Assembly (NCBI RefSeq): GCF_029360585.1
Contig: NZ_JAQZSJ010000001.1
Span: 434,001-498,000, forward strand
DNA: 64,000 nucleotides
Direction: 5' to 3'
Source: Cohnella caldifontis
GTDB lineage: Bacteria; Bacillota; Bacilli; Paenibacillales; Paenibacillaceae
This document shows, one piece after another, positions 7,853 to 17,662 of the stretch. The number at the start of each line of letters is the position of its first letter. Position 1 is the stretch's first letter. Under the pieces are notes generated by a model. The model worked only from the letters and a program-made list of their open reading frames with translations, had not been told where the DNA came from and ran no database searches. The translations under genes were made by a program, and so were the position numbers.

Positions 7853-10800
7853 TCAAGCTTTTACTTCCACGACGAAAGGAACCGTCAGAACCTTGCCTTC
7901 TCTTTGGAACTGCGCCCAGATTTTATATACGCCGGGATCCTCGAACTCGGTGGCGAACGCCGCGTCGGGTCCTGCGGCTTTCTCGTCGAGCGGATGCACG
8001 TGGAGATATTGCTCCGTGTCCCGACTGAGCACGACGACGTGTCCGACCGCGCCCAGATAAGGCTCCAGATCGGAAATCGGTTCCCCGGTCGCCGCGTCCG
8101 TCAGGTGAAAACCGAGTTCCGTTTCCATGCCGGCTTCGAAACGGTCATTCCGAAGCGTTATCTTCACCCCGTCCACGACCTTCGCGAATTCCGTTTCCGG
8201 AACGATCGCCGCCGGAGCCGCGGACTCTCCTTCGACATGAACCCATTCCATCTGCACGTTTTTGCCGCCGCCGGCCGGAACGTAATCGGCGATCAGCTTG
8301 TAGTCGCCTCCGGAAGGGAAAACGTTCGTGACGGCGAAATCGCCGTTCCCCAGATACTCGGGATGGATGTGGTTGAAATAGGACAAGTCTTTGCTGACGA
8401 CGATCATGTGCATGAGCTTCTCGTGCTCGATGTCGAACTCGTCGACCGGCCGACCGGCCGCATCCTGAATGTGAATGCGAATCGTCGCTTCCGCTCCCGC
8501 CTTGGCGTTATCCGTCGCCCATACCGCTTCGGTATTGACGGCATCCTCATCGCTCTCCGCCCCATGTCCGTGGCCGGACGATTCCCCGGACCCCGGCATG
8601 GCCATCCCCATCTCGTCTTTGACCGTCCCCGTCGATTGGCTTTGCTTGCCGAAACCGTACCCGGCCAGGAAGGCAATAACGACCAGCGCGACCACCAAAA
8701 TCGATCCCGTTCTGCCATGAAAAGGACCGTTCGCTCTTTCCCCGTCCTTCCGATCCACGTTCTGCAGCCGCAGGGCGTTGAGGACCACGGACACCGAGCT
8801 GAGCGCCATTGCCGCGCCGGCCAGCCAAGGCTCCAGGTAACCGAACGCGGCCACCGGAATTCCGATCACGTTATACGCCAGCGCCCAAAACAGATTCTGG
8901 CGGATATTGGCCATCGTCTTCTTGCTCATGGAAATCGCGTCGGGGATGCTGTTCAAGTCGCCGCGCATGAGCGTGACGTCCGCGGCCTCCATCGCCACGT
9001 CCGTGCCGGTGCCGATCGCCATCCCGATATCCGCCGTGGCCAGCGCCGGAGCGTCGTTGATCCCGTCTCCGACCATGGCCACGGTTTGGCCGGCCGCTTG
9101 CAGCTTCTTGATCTCGCTGGCTTTGCCGTCCGGCAGCACTTCCGCGAGCACCCGGCCGATTCCGGCTTGATCCGCGATGGCCCGCGCCGTCCGCTCGTTG
9201 TCGCCGGTCATCATGATGACTTCCAAGCCCATCTCATTCAGCCGCTTAATCGCTTGAACGGACGTATCTTTGATCGTGTCCGCGACAGCCGCGTAACCCG
9301 CATACTTTCCGTCCACGGCGATCAGCATGACCGTTTTGCCCTGCGATTCCAGGCGTTCCATTTCCTCGAACGCGCGCTCCGCGCGGACGCTGTACTCGGC
9401 CATCAGCTTTTTGGTCCCGACCAGGAGGCCATGCCCTTCGACGACGGCCATGATGCCGAAGCCGGGAATGGCTTGGAAAGAATCCGTCCGCGGCAGCGCG
9501 ATACCCCTGGCCCGTATTCCGGCAACAATGGCTTCCGCAAGCGGGTGCTCGGATTGGTTCTCCGCGGAGCCGACCCAGGCCAGCACCTGCGCTTCTTCGA
9601 AACCTTCTTCCAGCCGCACGTCGGTCAATTCCGGTTTGCCTTTGGTTACGGTGCCGGTCTTATCCAGCACGACCGTCTGGATCCGATGCGTATTCTCGAG
9701 ATGCTCCCCGCCCTTGAACAGGATGCCGAGTTCCGCGGCGCGGCCGGACCCTGCCATGATCGAAGTGGGGGTCGCCAGGCCGAGCGCGCAGGGGCAGGCG
9801 ATGACGAGCACGGCGATCGCTTTCTCCAGCGCGGAGGACAAATCGCCCGGATCCGCGCCGAAATACCAAATGAGGAACGTAACCAGCGCGATGCCGACGA
9901 CGATGGGGACGAAAATGCCCGAAATGACGTCCGCGATCCGCTGAATCGGGGCTTTGGAGCCTTGCGCTTCTTCCACGACCTTAATGATTTGCGACAACGC
10001 GGTTTCCTTGCCGACCTTCGTCGCCCGGATCGTAAGCGCCCCTTGTTTGTTCAGGGTCGCCCCGAACACCGGCTCGCCGGCGAACTTGTCGACCGGCACG
10101 CTCTCCCCGGTCAGCATCGATTCGTCGACCGCCGACTGTCCTTCGGCGACGATCCCGTCCACCGGGATTTTCTCGCCCGGCCGGACCCGCAACAGGTCGC
10201 CGACCGCGACTTCTTCCACGGGCACGCCGATTTCCCGGCCTTCGCGGATCACCACGGCGGTTTTGGCCTGCAGGCCCATCAGCGCCTTGATCGCCTCGGA
10301 CGAACGCCCTTTGGCCATCGCCTCGAACAGCTTGCCGAGCAGGATCAGCGTGATCAGCACGGAGCTGGTTTCATAATATAGCGCTGAAGGGACTTCCCAG
10401 ATCGTGACGTACAAACTGTAGAAATAAGCAGCGGACGTTCCGAGCGCCACGAGCACGTCCATGTTCGCGCTGCCGTTCCGCAGCGCCTTGAAAGCTCCGA
10501 CGTAGAAACGGCCGCCGATCAGGAACTGAACGGGCGTGGCCAGCGCGAACTGGAACCAGGGCCGCATGAACAGATCCGGTACCCAGATCCACGACGTAAA
10601 CGAGAAGTGGCCGACCATGGCCCATAGCAGCGGCAGGGTGAGCAGCGCCGAAATCGCCAACGTCCATTTCTGGCGAAGGATCTCGCGGGCGCGGCGCTCC
10701 GCGCCGGCTTCGGCCCCCTTCTTGAGCTGGGCTTTATAGCCCAGCTGCTCCACCTTCTTGATCATGTCCTCCGTCGAAATGACGGAGGGATTATATTCCA

Positions 10801-10966
10801 CCCGGGCGGACTCTAAGGCGAGATTGACCGAAGCCTTGACCCCGTCCATTTTGTTGAGTCCTTTTTCGATGCGGGTCGCGCAGGCCGCGCAGGTCATGCC
10901 GATGATATCGAAATCGGCCGTTTTCATCGTCTGCCCGGCCGAAGCCGGGGAAGTCGGATTGCTCAT
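7853..10966 (-). CDS. copA: Copper-exporting P1B-type ATPase with C-terminal extracytoplasmic fusion
   Basis: The first ~750 residues are a standard CopA: one heavy-metal-binding domain ([14 protein letters not shown]), the CPC ion-binding motif in [14 protein letters not shown], the phosphorylation site [12 protein letters not shown] and the hinge [14 protein letters not shown]. It exports Cu(I) from the cytoplasm. The protein is 1037 residues, about 250 longer than usual. After an added membrane helix ([18 protein letters not shown]) comes a His/Met-rich linker ([16 protein letters not shown]) and two similar beta domains with [18 protein letters not shown] and [18 protein letters not shown]. 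These probably bind copper outside the membrane. It follows copZ in one operon. Confidence 0.92.
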   Translation of the reverse strand: MSNPTSPASAGQTMKTADFDIIGMTCAACATRIEKGLNKMDGVKASVNLALESARVEYNPSVISTEDMIKKVEQLGYKAQLKKGAEAGAERRAREILRQKWTLAISALLTLPLLWAMVGHFSFTSWIWVPDLFMRPWFQFALATPVQFLIGGRFYVGAFKALRNGSANMDVLVALGTSAAYFYSLYVTIWEVPSALYYETSSVLITLILLGKLFEAMAKGRSSEAIKALMGLQAKTAVVIREGREIGVPVEEVAVGDLLRVRPGEKIPVDGIVAEGQSAVDESMLTGESVPVDKFAGEPVFGATLNKQGALTIRATKVGKETALSQIIKVVEEAQGSKAPIQRIADVISGIFVPIVVGIALVTFLIWYFGADPGDLSSALEKAIAVLVIACPCALGLATPTSIMAGSGRAAELGILFKGGEHLENTHRIQTVVLDKTGTVTKGKPELTDVRLEEGFEEAQVLAWVGSAENQSEHPLAEAIVAGIRARGIALPRTDSFQAIPGFGIMAVVEGHGLLVGTKKLMAEYSVRAERAFEEMERLESQGKTVMLIAVDGKYAGYAAVADTIKDTSVQAIKRLNEMGLEVIMMTGDNERTARAIADQAGIGRVLAEVLPDGKASEIKKLQAAGQTVAMVGDGINDAPALATADIGMAIGTGTDVAMEAADVTLMRGDLNSIPDAISMSKKTMANIRQNLFWALAYNVIGIPVAAFGYLEPWLAGAAMALSSVSVVLNALRLQNVDRKDGERANGPFHGRTGSILVVALVVIAFLAGYGFGKQSQSTGTVKDEMGMAMPGSGESSGHGHGAESDEDAVNTEAVWATDNAKAGAEATIRIHIQDAAGRPVDEFDIEHEKLMHMIVVSKDLSYFNHIHPEYLGNGDFAVTNVFPSGGDYKLIADYVPAGGGKNVQMEWVHVEGESAAPAAIVPETEFAKVVDGVKITLRNDRFEAGMETELGFHLTDAATGEPISDLEPYLGAVGHVVVLSRDTEQYLHVHPLDEKAAGPDAAFATEFEDPGVYKIWAQFQREGKVLTVPFVVEVKA

Positions 10967-10995
10967 GCGGAATCACCATGCCTTATCTGGTGCGA

Positions 10996-11199
10996 TTAGG
11001 AAACGACGTCGTAACCTTGTTCCTCGATGGCTTCTTTGATGGCTTGCAGGCTGACTCGGCTTTCGTCGTATTCGACCGTGACCGAACCGGAAGCGAGGTC
11101 GACTTTCGCGGCTGCCCCCTGCTTCTTGACCGCGCCTTCTACGGAATTTACGCAATGGCCGCAGCTCATTCCCCGAACGTTCAATGTGATGGTTTGCAT
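10996..11199 (-). CDS. copZ: Copper chaperone CopZ
   Basis: A 67-residue heavy-metal-associated domain with the Cu(I) motif MSCGHC near residue 11 and the family C-terminal helix AIKEAIEEQGYDV. CopZ binds Cu(I) in the cytosol and passes it to CopA, whose gene starts 29 bases downstream. The RBS (AGGAGGAATTCTT) is strong. The promoter contains a probable CsoR operator in its spacer. A second, very similar copZ lies at 48057-48260 beside csoR. Confidence 0.93.
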   Translation of the reverse strand: MQTITLNVRGMSCGHCVNSVEGAVKKQGAAAKVDLASGSVTVEYDESRVSLQAIKEAIEEQGYDVVS

Positions 11200-11244
11200 A
11201 AGAATTCCTCCTGTATGATAATGGGTGATTTTCTTTCTGAACTC

Positions 11245-11274
11245 ATCATACTATACCCCCCTAGTGTATGTAAA
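11245..11274 (-). promoter_or_regulatory. Sigma-A promoter of copZ-copA with CsoR-type operator in the spacer
   Basis: TTTACA (11274-11269) and TATGAT (11250-11245) are 18 bases apart. The spacer holds the dyad ATAC-N9-GTAT with a C run (11253-11269), the shape of CsoR sites. The csoR promoter at 48643-48672 has the same arrangement. Cu(I) binding to CsoR would release the site and induce export. Confidence 0.72.
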
Positions 11275-11433
11275 GAGCAAAATGAAGCTTTTTCTTATTA
11301 TGCCTCATTTCGTATCGGTTACACGCCCGAAGGCGATTGTCCCGACTCGGGCGTCTTAAGCAACGCGGGCGGAATGTGGTACAATGCGGGGTATGAATGT
11401 TCAGGATCCAGCAATCGAAAAGGAGTGTCCCGC

Positions 11434-12591
11434 ATGAGCCGTTTGATCGACCAATTCGTTCGAAACGAGGAAGAACGGACGCGCGTCCGACAGGTCGAAG
11501 AGCTGGCCGCCCGTTTCTCCGAACGGGCGGCCGCGCACGACCGGGACGGATCGTTTCCGTTCGAGAATTTCGCCGACCTGCGCGACGCAGGTTACTTGAA
11601 AATCACCGTTCCCAAGGCGTACGGCGGGGATGAACTGCCGCTGTACGAGCTGGTTCTGCTTCAGGAACGGCTAGCCTACGGAGACGGCTCCACCGCCCTC
11701 GCGGTCGGCTGGCATGTCGGGCAGATCCTTCATCTCCGCTCCGTCCGGAAGTGGCCGACGCCGCTGTTTGAGCAGTTGTGCCGGGACATCGTGTCGGATG
11801 GGGCGATGATTAACACTTTCGCCAGCGAAGCGGCGACGGGAAGCCCGACGCGCGGCGGCCGGCCGGAGACGACGGCCGTGCGGACGGAAGGCGGCTGGCT
11901 GATCTCGGGACGCAAAACGTTCAGCACGTTGTCCCCGATCCTCGACCGTTTCGTCGTGTCCGCCTTCGTCCCCGAGGAGGACCGTACGGACGAATTTCTG
12001 GTCCGGAAGTCCGACCGCGTTACGGTGTTGGAAACGTGGGATACCCTTGGCATGCGCGCAACCGGAAGCCATGACGTGGTGCTGGACCGCGCCTTCGCCG
12101 AAGAAGGAGCCCGAATCGTCGGCAAAGGAGAGGACGACGGAGGCGGCTGGCTGCTGCACATCCCGGCTTGCTACGCCGGCATCGCGCTCGCGGCGCGGGA
12201 TTTCGCCGTTCGATATGCGCAGGATTACCGTCCCAACTATTTGACCGGTCCGCTCTCCGAAGTCCAGACCGTCCAGCAGACGATCGGCCGAATGGAAGCG
12301 GAGCTGCGGACGGCCCGCACGCTGCTGTACGCCGCCGCGGACCGCTGGGACCGGGAACCGGAAAACCGAGCCCGCATGAAGCCGGAGCTCGGTCTGGCGA
12401 AACATATCGTGACCAACAGCGCGATCCAAGTCGTCGACCTCGCCATGCGGATCGTGGGCGGCGCCAGCTTGTCCCGTTCGATGCCGCTGGAACGGTATTA
12501 CCGCGACGTGCGGGCCGGTCTGCACAACCCGCCGATGGACAACATGGTGCTGCAGATGCTGGCGGCCGAGGCGCTGAAAGAAGAGCGCTGA
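11434..12591 (+). CDS. Acyl-CoA dehydrogenase-like flavoprotein
   Basis: A 385-residue protein with the three-part acyl-CoA dehydrogenase fold: helical N-terminus (LRDAGYLKITVPKAYGG), middle beta domain (GGWLISGRKTFSTLSPILDR; WDTLGMRATGSHDVVLDRAF) and helical C-terminus (IVGGASLSRSMPLERYYRDV; LHNPPMDNM). The start at ATG 11434 follows AAAAGGAG. The C-terminal pattern resembles DszC/SfnB-type reduced-flavin monooxygenases as much as true dehydrogenases, and I could not place the catalytic glutamate with confidence. It stands alone on the plus strand; substrate unknown. Confidence 0.75.
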   Translation: MSRLIDQFVRNEEERTRVRQVEELAARFSERAAAHDRDGSFPFENFADLRDAGYLKITVPKAYGGDELPLYELVLLQERLAYGDGSTALAVGWHVGQILHLRSVRKWPTPLFEQLCRDIVSDGAMINTFASEAATGSPTRGGRPETTAVRTEGGWLISGRKTFSTLSPILDRFVVSAFVPEEDRTDEFLVRKSDRVTVLETWDTLGMRATGSHDVVLDRAFAEEGARIVGKGEDDGGGWLLHIPACYAGIALAARDFAVRYAQDYRPNYLTGPLSEVQTVQQTIGRMEAELRTARTLLYAAADRWDREPENRARMKPELGLAKHIVTNSAIQVVDLAMRIVGGASLSRSMPLERYYRDVRAGLHNPPMDNMVLQMLAAEALKEER

Positions 12592-12627
12592 TGGATAAGG
12601 AAAGCCGGAAGAGGCCGGTAGCCGACC

Positions 12628-13914
12628 CTACCATGCCGCTTCTCCGTTTCCGCACCAATCGAGGATCGTCAACGCGTATACCAGAATGAAGTTCAAATAA
12701 TTGTCGACCGTCACGTATTCGTTCGGTTTGCCGCATTGTTCGTTATGACCCGGCCCCATCATGACCGTGGGGATATTCCCGACGTTTTTGAGCAGTCTGG
12801 CGTCGCATCCCGCCGAAGAGCCCGTGACGGCAACCGCTTCGCCGAACACGAGGCCCATGGAGCGGCGGGCGGTATGGATCAGCGGATGATCCCGCTCCAT
12901 CTCGAAGCTGCCGCCAGCCTGGTAAACGGAAATTTCAGGCGGATGATCCCGCAGCCACGGGTCCCCTTGCGAGCGGAGCCGGATTGCGCCGGCCACCTCC
13001 TCCTCGACGGACTTGCGGCACATGAGACCCGGCAGGTAATGCACGCACAATTTGAACTCGCATGCGTCCGGAACGACCGAGCCGGCGATGCCGCCCCGGA
13101 TTTCCCCGATGTTCAGGGTCGGAGCCGGCAGGTCCGGATGCTTGTAGTTCATGAGCCATCCGCGCTCTAGTTCCTGAAGTTCCGCGATAAGCAGCATCGC
13201 TTTCTCGATCGCGTTTACGCCCTTCCACTTGAGCCCCGAATGCAGGCCGCGGCCTTTCACGGAGATTTTGAAGAAAAGGAAGCCCATGTGCGCGATGTTG
13301 ATCATCTCGTCTGAAGGCTCGCAAATGACGGCCGCGTCCGCGGCATGCCCGTTCAGCACGGCCGCAAGCGTCCCGTTCCCTCCGCCGTGCTCGTCGACGA
13401 CGGAGAGGATTTTGACCGTACCGGGGAGCTCGATTCCGGCATCCTTCAGCAGCTTGACGCTCATGATGGAAGCCATGAGACCGGATTTCATGTCGGAGGC
13501 GCCCAAACCGTACAGCTTGCCGTCCTTCAGGACGGGCTCGAAAGGATCCTTCTCCCACAAGGCGGGATCGCCGGGCGGCAGCGTGTCGACATGGCTGTCG
13601 AAGAGGATCGTCCGACCTTGGTCCGATCCCCGGAACGTGCCGATCACGTTATACCGATCCGTATAATCGTGTCCCGGATTCCCTTCTCCGCAGAGGGAGA
13701 TCCCCAATTGGACGACGGCCTCGTCCATCGGTTCTATGGCGACCTCCGCGCCCAGGGAGAGAAGCAGGCTTTCCAAATAATGTTGGCCGTTCTTCTCCAG
13801 CCCGCCTTCGATGCCGTGTCCGAGCAGATGGGTATCGCAGGCGATCAGGCCCTTAAGATTCCCGATATATTCCTCCCGATGCCGGACCAGCGTATCCTTT
13901 AACTTTTCCAACAC
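12628..13914 (-). CDS. M20-family metallohydrolase (ArgE/DapE-type deacylase)
   Basis: A 428-residue M20 peptidase-fold enzyme. Metal and catalytic motifs are intact: DSHVDTLPPG, GLGASDMKSGLMA, the base region VDEHGGG and CEPSD, and a late histidine in GPGHNEQCGKPNEYV. Relatives remove acyl, carbamoyl or aminoacyl groups from small amides. Translation starts at GTG 13914 behind GAAGGAGGGAGG. It is the last gene of the long minus-strand BMC run, 30 bases after nucleoside hydrolase 1, so it may act late in the same catabolic route. The substrate is not predictable. Confidence 0.8.
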   Translation of the reverse strand: MLEKLKDTLVRHREEYIGNLKGLIACDTHLLGHGIEGGLEKNGQHYLESLLLSLGAEVAIEPMDEAVVQLGISLCGEGNPGHDYTDRYNVIGTFRGSDQGRTILFDSHVDTLPPGDPALWEKDPFEPVLKDGKLYGLGASDMKSGLMASIMSVKLLKDAGIELPGTVKILSVVDEHGGGNGTLAAVLNGHAADAAVICEPSDEMINIAHMGFLFFKISVKGRGLHSGLKWKGVNAIEKAMLLIAELQELERGWLMNYKHPDLPAPTLNIGEIRGGIAGSVVPDACEFKLCVHYLPGLMCRKSVEEEVAGAIRLRSQGDPWLRDHPPEISVYQAGGSFEMERDHPLIHTARRSMGLVFGEAVAVTGSSAGCDARLLKNVGNIPTVMMGPGHNEQCGKPNEYVTVDNYLNFILVYALTILDWCGNGEAAW

Positions 13915-13944
13915 CGCGTCCGCCTCCCTCCTTCTAAACCCGCG

Positions 13945-14874
13945 TCATACGGTGTTTTCCAGAAAATGGGCCAGAAAACGATCCGCGTCGACCGTCAAGC
14001 AGACGTCCGCGTTCGGCCTGCGGTCCGGCTGCTCCCGCCGGTCCCCGATCGTCCTAGCCAAGGACAGGGAACCTTCTAGATCCACCTGCACATGCATCGG
14101 CACCGTAGTCACGAACGTCGGGTCGATGACCGCTCCGACGGCCAGCGGATCGTGCAGGCCGCATCCCCGGATGCCGGGATAATTCCGTTTGTAGCATTGA
14201 ATGTAGAACTCCGAGATGTCCGCCATGAAAGAAGCCAGCGGCGTGTTCTTCCGGCGCCAGCGGTCCAGTTCCTCCTCCGGAAGCAGCGTTTGCATCGTCA
14301 CGTCCAGGCCGACCATCGTCACCGGCGCGGACGAACGGAACAGCCATTCCGCCGCTTCGGGATCGTTGTGGATGTTGGCTTCGGCCCAAGGCGTCACGTT
14401 GCCCGGCACCGTCACGGCACCGCCCATGATGACGGCTCGTTTCATCAAACCGGCGATTTCCGGGGCTTTCATCAAGGCGAGGGCCAAATTGGTCATCGTG
14501 CCCACGCAGACCAGCGTCACCTCTCCCGGCCTCCGCTTGATTTGCTCGATCATGAAGTCGACGGCGTGCTGCTTCTCGATCCCCCGCTTCAAAATCCGGT
14601 CGGCCCGGTTGCCGAGCCCGTCTTCCCCGTGGATGGCGACGGCTTTCTCGCCCAAGTACTTGCGGAACAAGGGCTCGCCCGCGCCTTGATACACCGGAAT
14701 GTCGCTCTCCAAGTAATCCAATACCGTGAGCGTGTTGCACGACGCTTCCTCCGCCGAAACGTTGCCGAAACAGGTGGTAATGCCGAGCACCTCCAGCGCG
14801 GGAGAACGTACCGCGTAAGCAATGGCTAAAGCGTCGTCAATGCCCGTGTCGACGTCCAGAATCGTCGGGTTCAT
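13945..14874 (-). CDS. Nucleoside hydrolase (intact calcium site)
   Basis: A 309-residue inosine-uridine-preferring-type nucleoside hydrolase. The N-terminal calcium and ribose site is canonical, ILDVDTGIDDALAI, with all four aspartates. Other family marks are VCVGTMTNLALAL, IMGGAVTVPGN, DPEAAEWLF and the late GLHDPLAV. It hydrolyses the N-glycosidic bond of a ribonucleoside to free base and ribose. The start at 14874 follows AAAGGGGG and overlaps the upstream stop as ATGA, so it is translationally coupled to its degenerate paralogue. In this locus it would feed bases to the BMC pathway. Confidence 0.88.
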   Translation of the reverse strand: MNPTILDVDTGIDDALAIAYAVRSPALEVLGITTCFGNVSAEEASCNTLTVLDYLESDIPVYQGAGEPLFRKYLGEKAVAIHGEDGLGNRADRILKRGIEKQHAVDFMIEQIKRRPGEVTLVCVGTMTNLALALMKAPEIAGLMKRAVIMGGAVTVPGNVTPWAEANIHNDPEAAEWLFRSSAPVTMVGLDVTMQTLLPEEELDRWRRKNTPLASFMADISEFYIQCYKRNYPGIRGCGLHDPLAVGAVIDPTFVTTVPMHVQVDLEGSLSLARTIGDRREQPDRRPNADVCLTVDADRFLAHFLENTV

Positions 14875-15809
14875 CGGGCTCCCCCTTTCGCCGCCCGCGA
14901 CATGAGTTCGGTCCATCCGGCGGCCAGCCGTCCGTTATTTACCTTCAGAGCGCTGTCGCAGTTATGGACCGTCGGCCGCAATCCTTTGCGCAAATCGACA
15001 AGCGTGGCGCCCCGGGACACCGTCCCTTTGATCTCGATCATGACCGAAAAGCCTTCGGTTTCAACCAAACCGGGATCCGCCGCAACCGCGACGGCTAACG
15101 CGTCTCCAGCCGGGATCCCCGAAGAAGTTCCGGTTCCCCGGATTGACGTCCTCGTCCGGATGATCTGCTCGAGGAAATCCGCAACCGCGTCGCTTTCCTT
15201 CACCAATGACCGCAGGAGCTCCGGCGGCAGAGCCGCTTCCCTCGTGACGTCCAGCCCCAGCAGGGTGATCGGGATCCCGGAACGGAAGACGCGGAAAGCC
15301 GCTTCCGGATCGCTCCATAGATTTCGCTCGGACACGGGCGTCACGTCGCCCGGCGCCTTCAGGGCGCCGCCGGCGATCACCAGCCGTTTCGCTTTGTCCG
15401 CGATCCCGGGATCTTGAACGAGGGCCAACGCCACGTTGGTGAGCGGCCCGCAGCAGATGAGCGTAATCCGCCCCCGATGCCGATTGAGCCGCTCCACGAT
15501 CAACTCCGCCGCGGATGCGGGAACCGGCTTCCGCTTCGGTTCCGGCAGCGCCCAGCCGCCCGCTCCAGCCGGCTTGCATTCCCGAAGCAGCGGCGCGGCG
15601 GCGCCGATCGCCACGGGAATGTCCCGATCCGGAGCCGCGAGCTCCGCCAGCAGAAGCGCATTTCGAGCGCCTTCCTCCGCGCCGGACGTCCCGAAAACGG
15701 AGGTGATCCCCTCTAGCGTGAAGCGCGGGGACCTGGCGGCCAGCAGCACGGCCAGCGCGTTCTCCGGACCGGCGTTCAAATCCAGCATGATCCTTGTCGT
15801 ATCGTCCAT
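14871..15809 (-). CDS. Nucleoside hydrolase paralogue with degenerate active site
   Basis: A 312-residue nucleoside-hydrolase fold (ICCGPLTNVALALVQDPGI, VIAGGALKAPGDVTP, DPEAAFRVFRSGIPITLLGL). The calcium motif, normally DxDxGxDDA, here reads DLNAGPENA: three of four aspartates are replaced (to Asn, Glu, Asn), and the late HDP motif is GDA. Classical activity is therefore unlikely. It may be a regulatory or structural partner of the intact hydrolase, which is coupled by an ATGA overlap, or it may have a changed substrate. Start 15809 is preferred because GAGAGGGAG precedes it; an earlier ATG at 15839 is possible. Confidence 0.8.
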   Translation of the reverse strand: MDDTTRIMLDLNAGPENALAVLLAARSPRFTLEGITSVFGTSGAEEGARNALLLAELAAPDRDIPVAIGAAAPLLRECKPAGAGGWALPEPKRKPVPASAAELIVERLNRHRGRITLICCGPLTNVALALVQDPGIADKAKRLVIAGGALKAPGDVTPVSERNLWSDPEAAFRVFRSGIPITLLGLDVTREAALPPELLRSLVKESDAVADFLEQIIRTRTSIRGTGTSSGIPAGDALAVAVAADPGLVETEGFSVMIEIKGTVSRGATLVDLRKGLRPTVHNCDSALKVNNGRLAAGWTELMSRAAKGGAR

Positions 15810-15845
15810 GTTCTCCCTCTCCCGCCTTCTATCGATCATGGAGTC

Positions 15846-17009
15846 CTAAACCGAAACTCCCAAATACCGAATGGCCAATTCCCGATAAAACCCGATGGCC
15901 TGCAAATAAGCTTCGATCCCGACCCATTCGTCAGGCTGATGCGCCTGCCCCGGCTCCCCGGGACCGTAAATGAGAACGGGCGGACGCCCGTTCTTCTGCA
16001 TCACCGAAGCGTCCGTATAATAGGGAACGGCGCCGATCTCCGCGGCCTCGCCTCCTTGGATGTCCAGCGCATGCCGGAAAATCGGATCGTCCGTCGGCGT
16101 TCGGACGGGATTCCGGACCAGGAGAGGCTTCATAACGAAGCGGATCCCGTCCATCCCTCGGCTCCATTTTTCCAATTTGGCCGACAGTTGCGCGAACAGC
16201 GATTGGGCGTTCAGCGGAGGGACGACCCGAATATCGACCTCGAGCTCGCAGCGATCCGGAATCACGTTCGTCTGAACGCCGCCGCCGATTCGGGTGAACG
16301 CCATGCTGGAGCCCCCCAGCAACGGGTCGTTCACCCTCCACTCCGGCTCCAGGCGGCGAAGGAAAGCCGTCGCTTCCATCATCGCTTCGACCGCGTTCCG
16401 TCCGATCTCCGGCATCGAGGCGTGCGCGCTCCTTCCGATCGCGGCGATACGCAGCCACAACGCCCCTTTATGCCCCGCCGCGATGTTCCCCCCAGTCGGC
16501 TCGCCGATGACGAGCGCATCCAACTCCAAATCCCCGGCTTCTTCCGTATAGGCTCGCGCTCCGCAGCTGTCCGCTTCTTCGCCTGCCGTCGCCAGGAACG
16601 ACAGCTCGCCGCCGAGCCGAATGCCGTCCCGCTTCAGAGAGGCCATGGCCAGCAGCATGGCGGCCAGGCCGCTCTTCATGTCCGAGGCTCCGCGTCCATA
16701 GATGCGGCCGCCTTCGACCGCGGCTCCGTGCGGCGGGTACTTGCCGGCGGTTTCCTTCCAGGGGGCGACCGTGTCCAAATGACCGCAAAACATCAGCTTT
16801 CTGCCCCCTCCGATTCCCGGCAGCCTTGCCTCCACGTTGCTGCGGTTTCCCCCTAAATCCCGGATCCGCGCGGGTATGCCCCACTTCCCCATGAAGGCGC
16901 GGAGCGCGGGAGACAACCGGTGTTCGTTGCCGGGCGGATTGCAGGTATCGGTGCGGATCCAATCGCGGAGCAACGCCACGGCCTCGTCCGGCTCCCAAAC
17001 GTATCGCAT
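15846..17009 (-). CDS. M20-family amidohydrolase
   Basis: A 387-residue M20 enzyme with CGHLDTVAPW, GRGASDMKSGLAAML, TAGEEADSCGA and EPTGG, plus the terminal GPGEPGQAHQPDEW histidine. It resembles ArgE/DapE and succinyl-diaminopimelate desuccinylase-like proteins. Start 17009 follows GGAAGGAAG and lies two bases after the DUF1989 stop, so it is tightly coupled to that gene. In the BMC context a likely job is cleavage of an N-acyl, N-carbamoyl or N-formimino product of ring opening; this is inference. Confidence 0.8.
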   Translation of the reverse strand: MRYVWEPDEAVALLRDWIRTDTCNPPGNEHRLSPALRAFMGKWGIPARIRDLGGNRSNVEARLPGIGGGRKLMFCGHLDTVAPWKETAGKYPPHGAAVEGGRIYGRGASDMKSGLAAMLLAMASLKRDGIRLGGELSFLATAGEEADSCGARAYTEEAGDLELDALVIGEPTGGNIAAGHKGALWLRIAAIGRSAHASMPEIGRNAVEAMMEATAFLRRLEPEWRVNDPLLGGSSMAFTRIGGGVQTNVIPDRCELEVDIRVVPPLNAQSLFAQLSAKLEKWSRGMDGIRFVMKPLLVRNPVRTPTDDPIFRHALDIQGGEAAEIGAVPYYTDASVMQKNGRPPVLIYGPGEPGQAHQPDEWVGIEAYLQAIGFYRELAIRYLGVSV

Positions 17010-17011
17010 CC

Positions 17012-17626
17012 CTATCTTCCTTCCAATACTTGAAGCTTGAGCGGCGTGACCCGGTATCCGTTCACCGGCGCGATATCCTGCGAGCAAGCCGACACCGCGG
17101 CGACGACATCCTCCAGCGCCTCGAGCATGACATAATCCCCGGGTTTGGACAACGGTTCCTCGATCACGTAATCGCCGTTCTCATCCAGAACGTTGTTCAT
17201 GAACCAGTTGATCGGATCCGGAAGCGGCCGCGGCTTGATGCCGAATTCCCGCAGCGCTTTCTCCAGGTTGTCATGGCAATTCGGGTGATCCTCGCGCCCG
17301 AAATCCACTTTGTACCGGTAATAGTCGCACGCCGGGAAAAAGAAGTCGTGTTTGCCTACCGTATCCTTCACGAGCCTCATCAGCGGCCTTCGAAGGTTGC
17401 TGTACAGGAAATCCCCTTCTTTCAGCCGGATGCTGCTCAGAGAGGATCTCATATGGACGGGGGACACGTGCTCCCCGGGATTTTCGCGGTTAAAGCAGAC
17501 GAAATCGCCGACCTGCTTGCCTTCCACGTCGATGATGCATAACCGTTGACCCTTCGAAACCTTGACGCCCCGCCCCTCGTAAGGAGGGATCCACACGGTT
17601 TCGATAATCTCGGCGCCGATCGCCAT
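17012..17626 (-). CDS. DUF1989 / urea-carboxylase-associated family protein
   Basis: A 204-residue protein matching the DUF1989 family seen beside urea carboxylase and urea amidolyase genes. Recognisable parts are KGQRLCIIDVEGKQVGDFVC, the cysteine/histidine-rich CDYYRYKVDFG followed by HPNCHDN, and PDPINWFMN. Those Cys and His residues suggest a metal site. The biochemical role is uncertain; family members occur in nitrogen-compound degradation clusters. Start 17626 follows AAAGGAGG. It sits between the cyclase and the M20 gene, supporting a role in processing a ureido or amidino intermediate. Confidence 0.8.
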   Translation of the reverse strand: MAIGAEIIETVWIPPYEGRGVKVSKGQRLCIIDVEGKQVGDFVCFNRENPGEHVSPVHMRSSLSSIRLKEGDFLYSNLRRPLMRLVKDTVGKHDFFFPACDYYRYKVDFGREDHPNCHDNLEKALREFGIKPRPLPDPINWFMNNVLDENGDYVIEEPLSKPGDYVMLEALEDVVAAVSACSQDIAPVNGYRVTPLKLQVLEGR

Positions 17627-17662
17627 GCGAGCGTCCTCCTTTCGCATTTCGCAAGCGAAATC

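Noticed and set aside
11320-11360. GC-rich hairpin upstream of the acyl-CoA-dehydrogenase-like gene considered as a terminator
   Set aside because: No U run on either strand and no gene ending there; it may be chance pairing.
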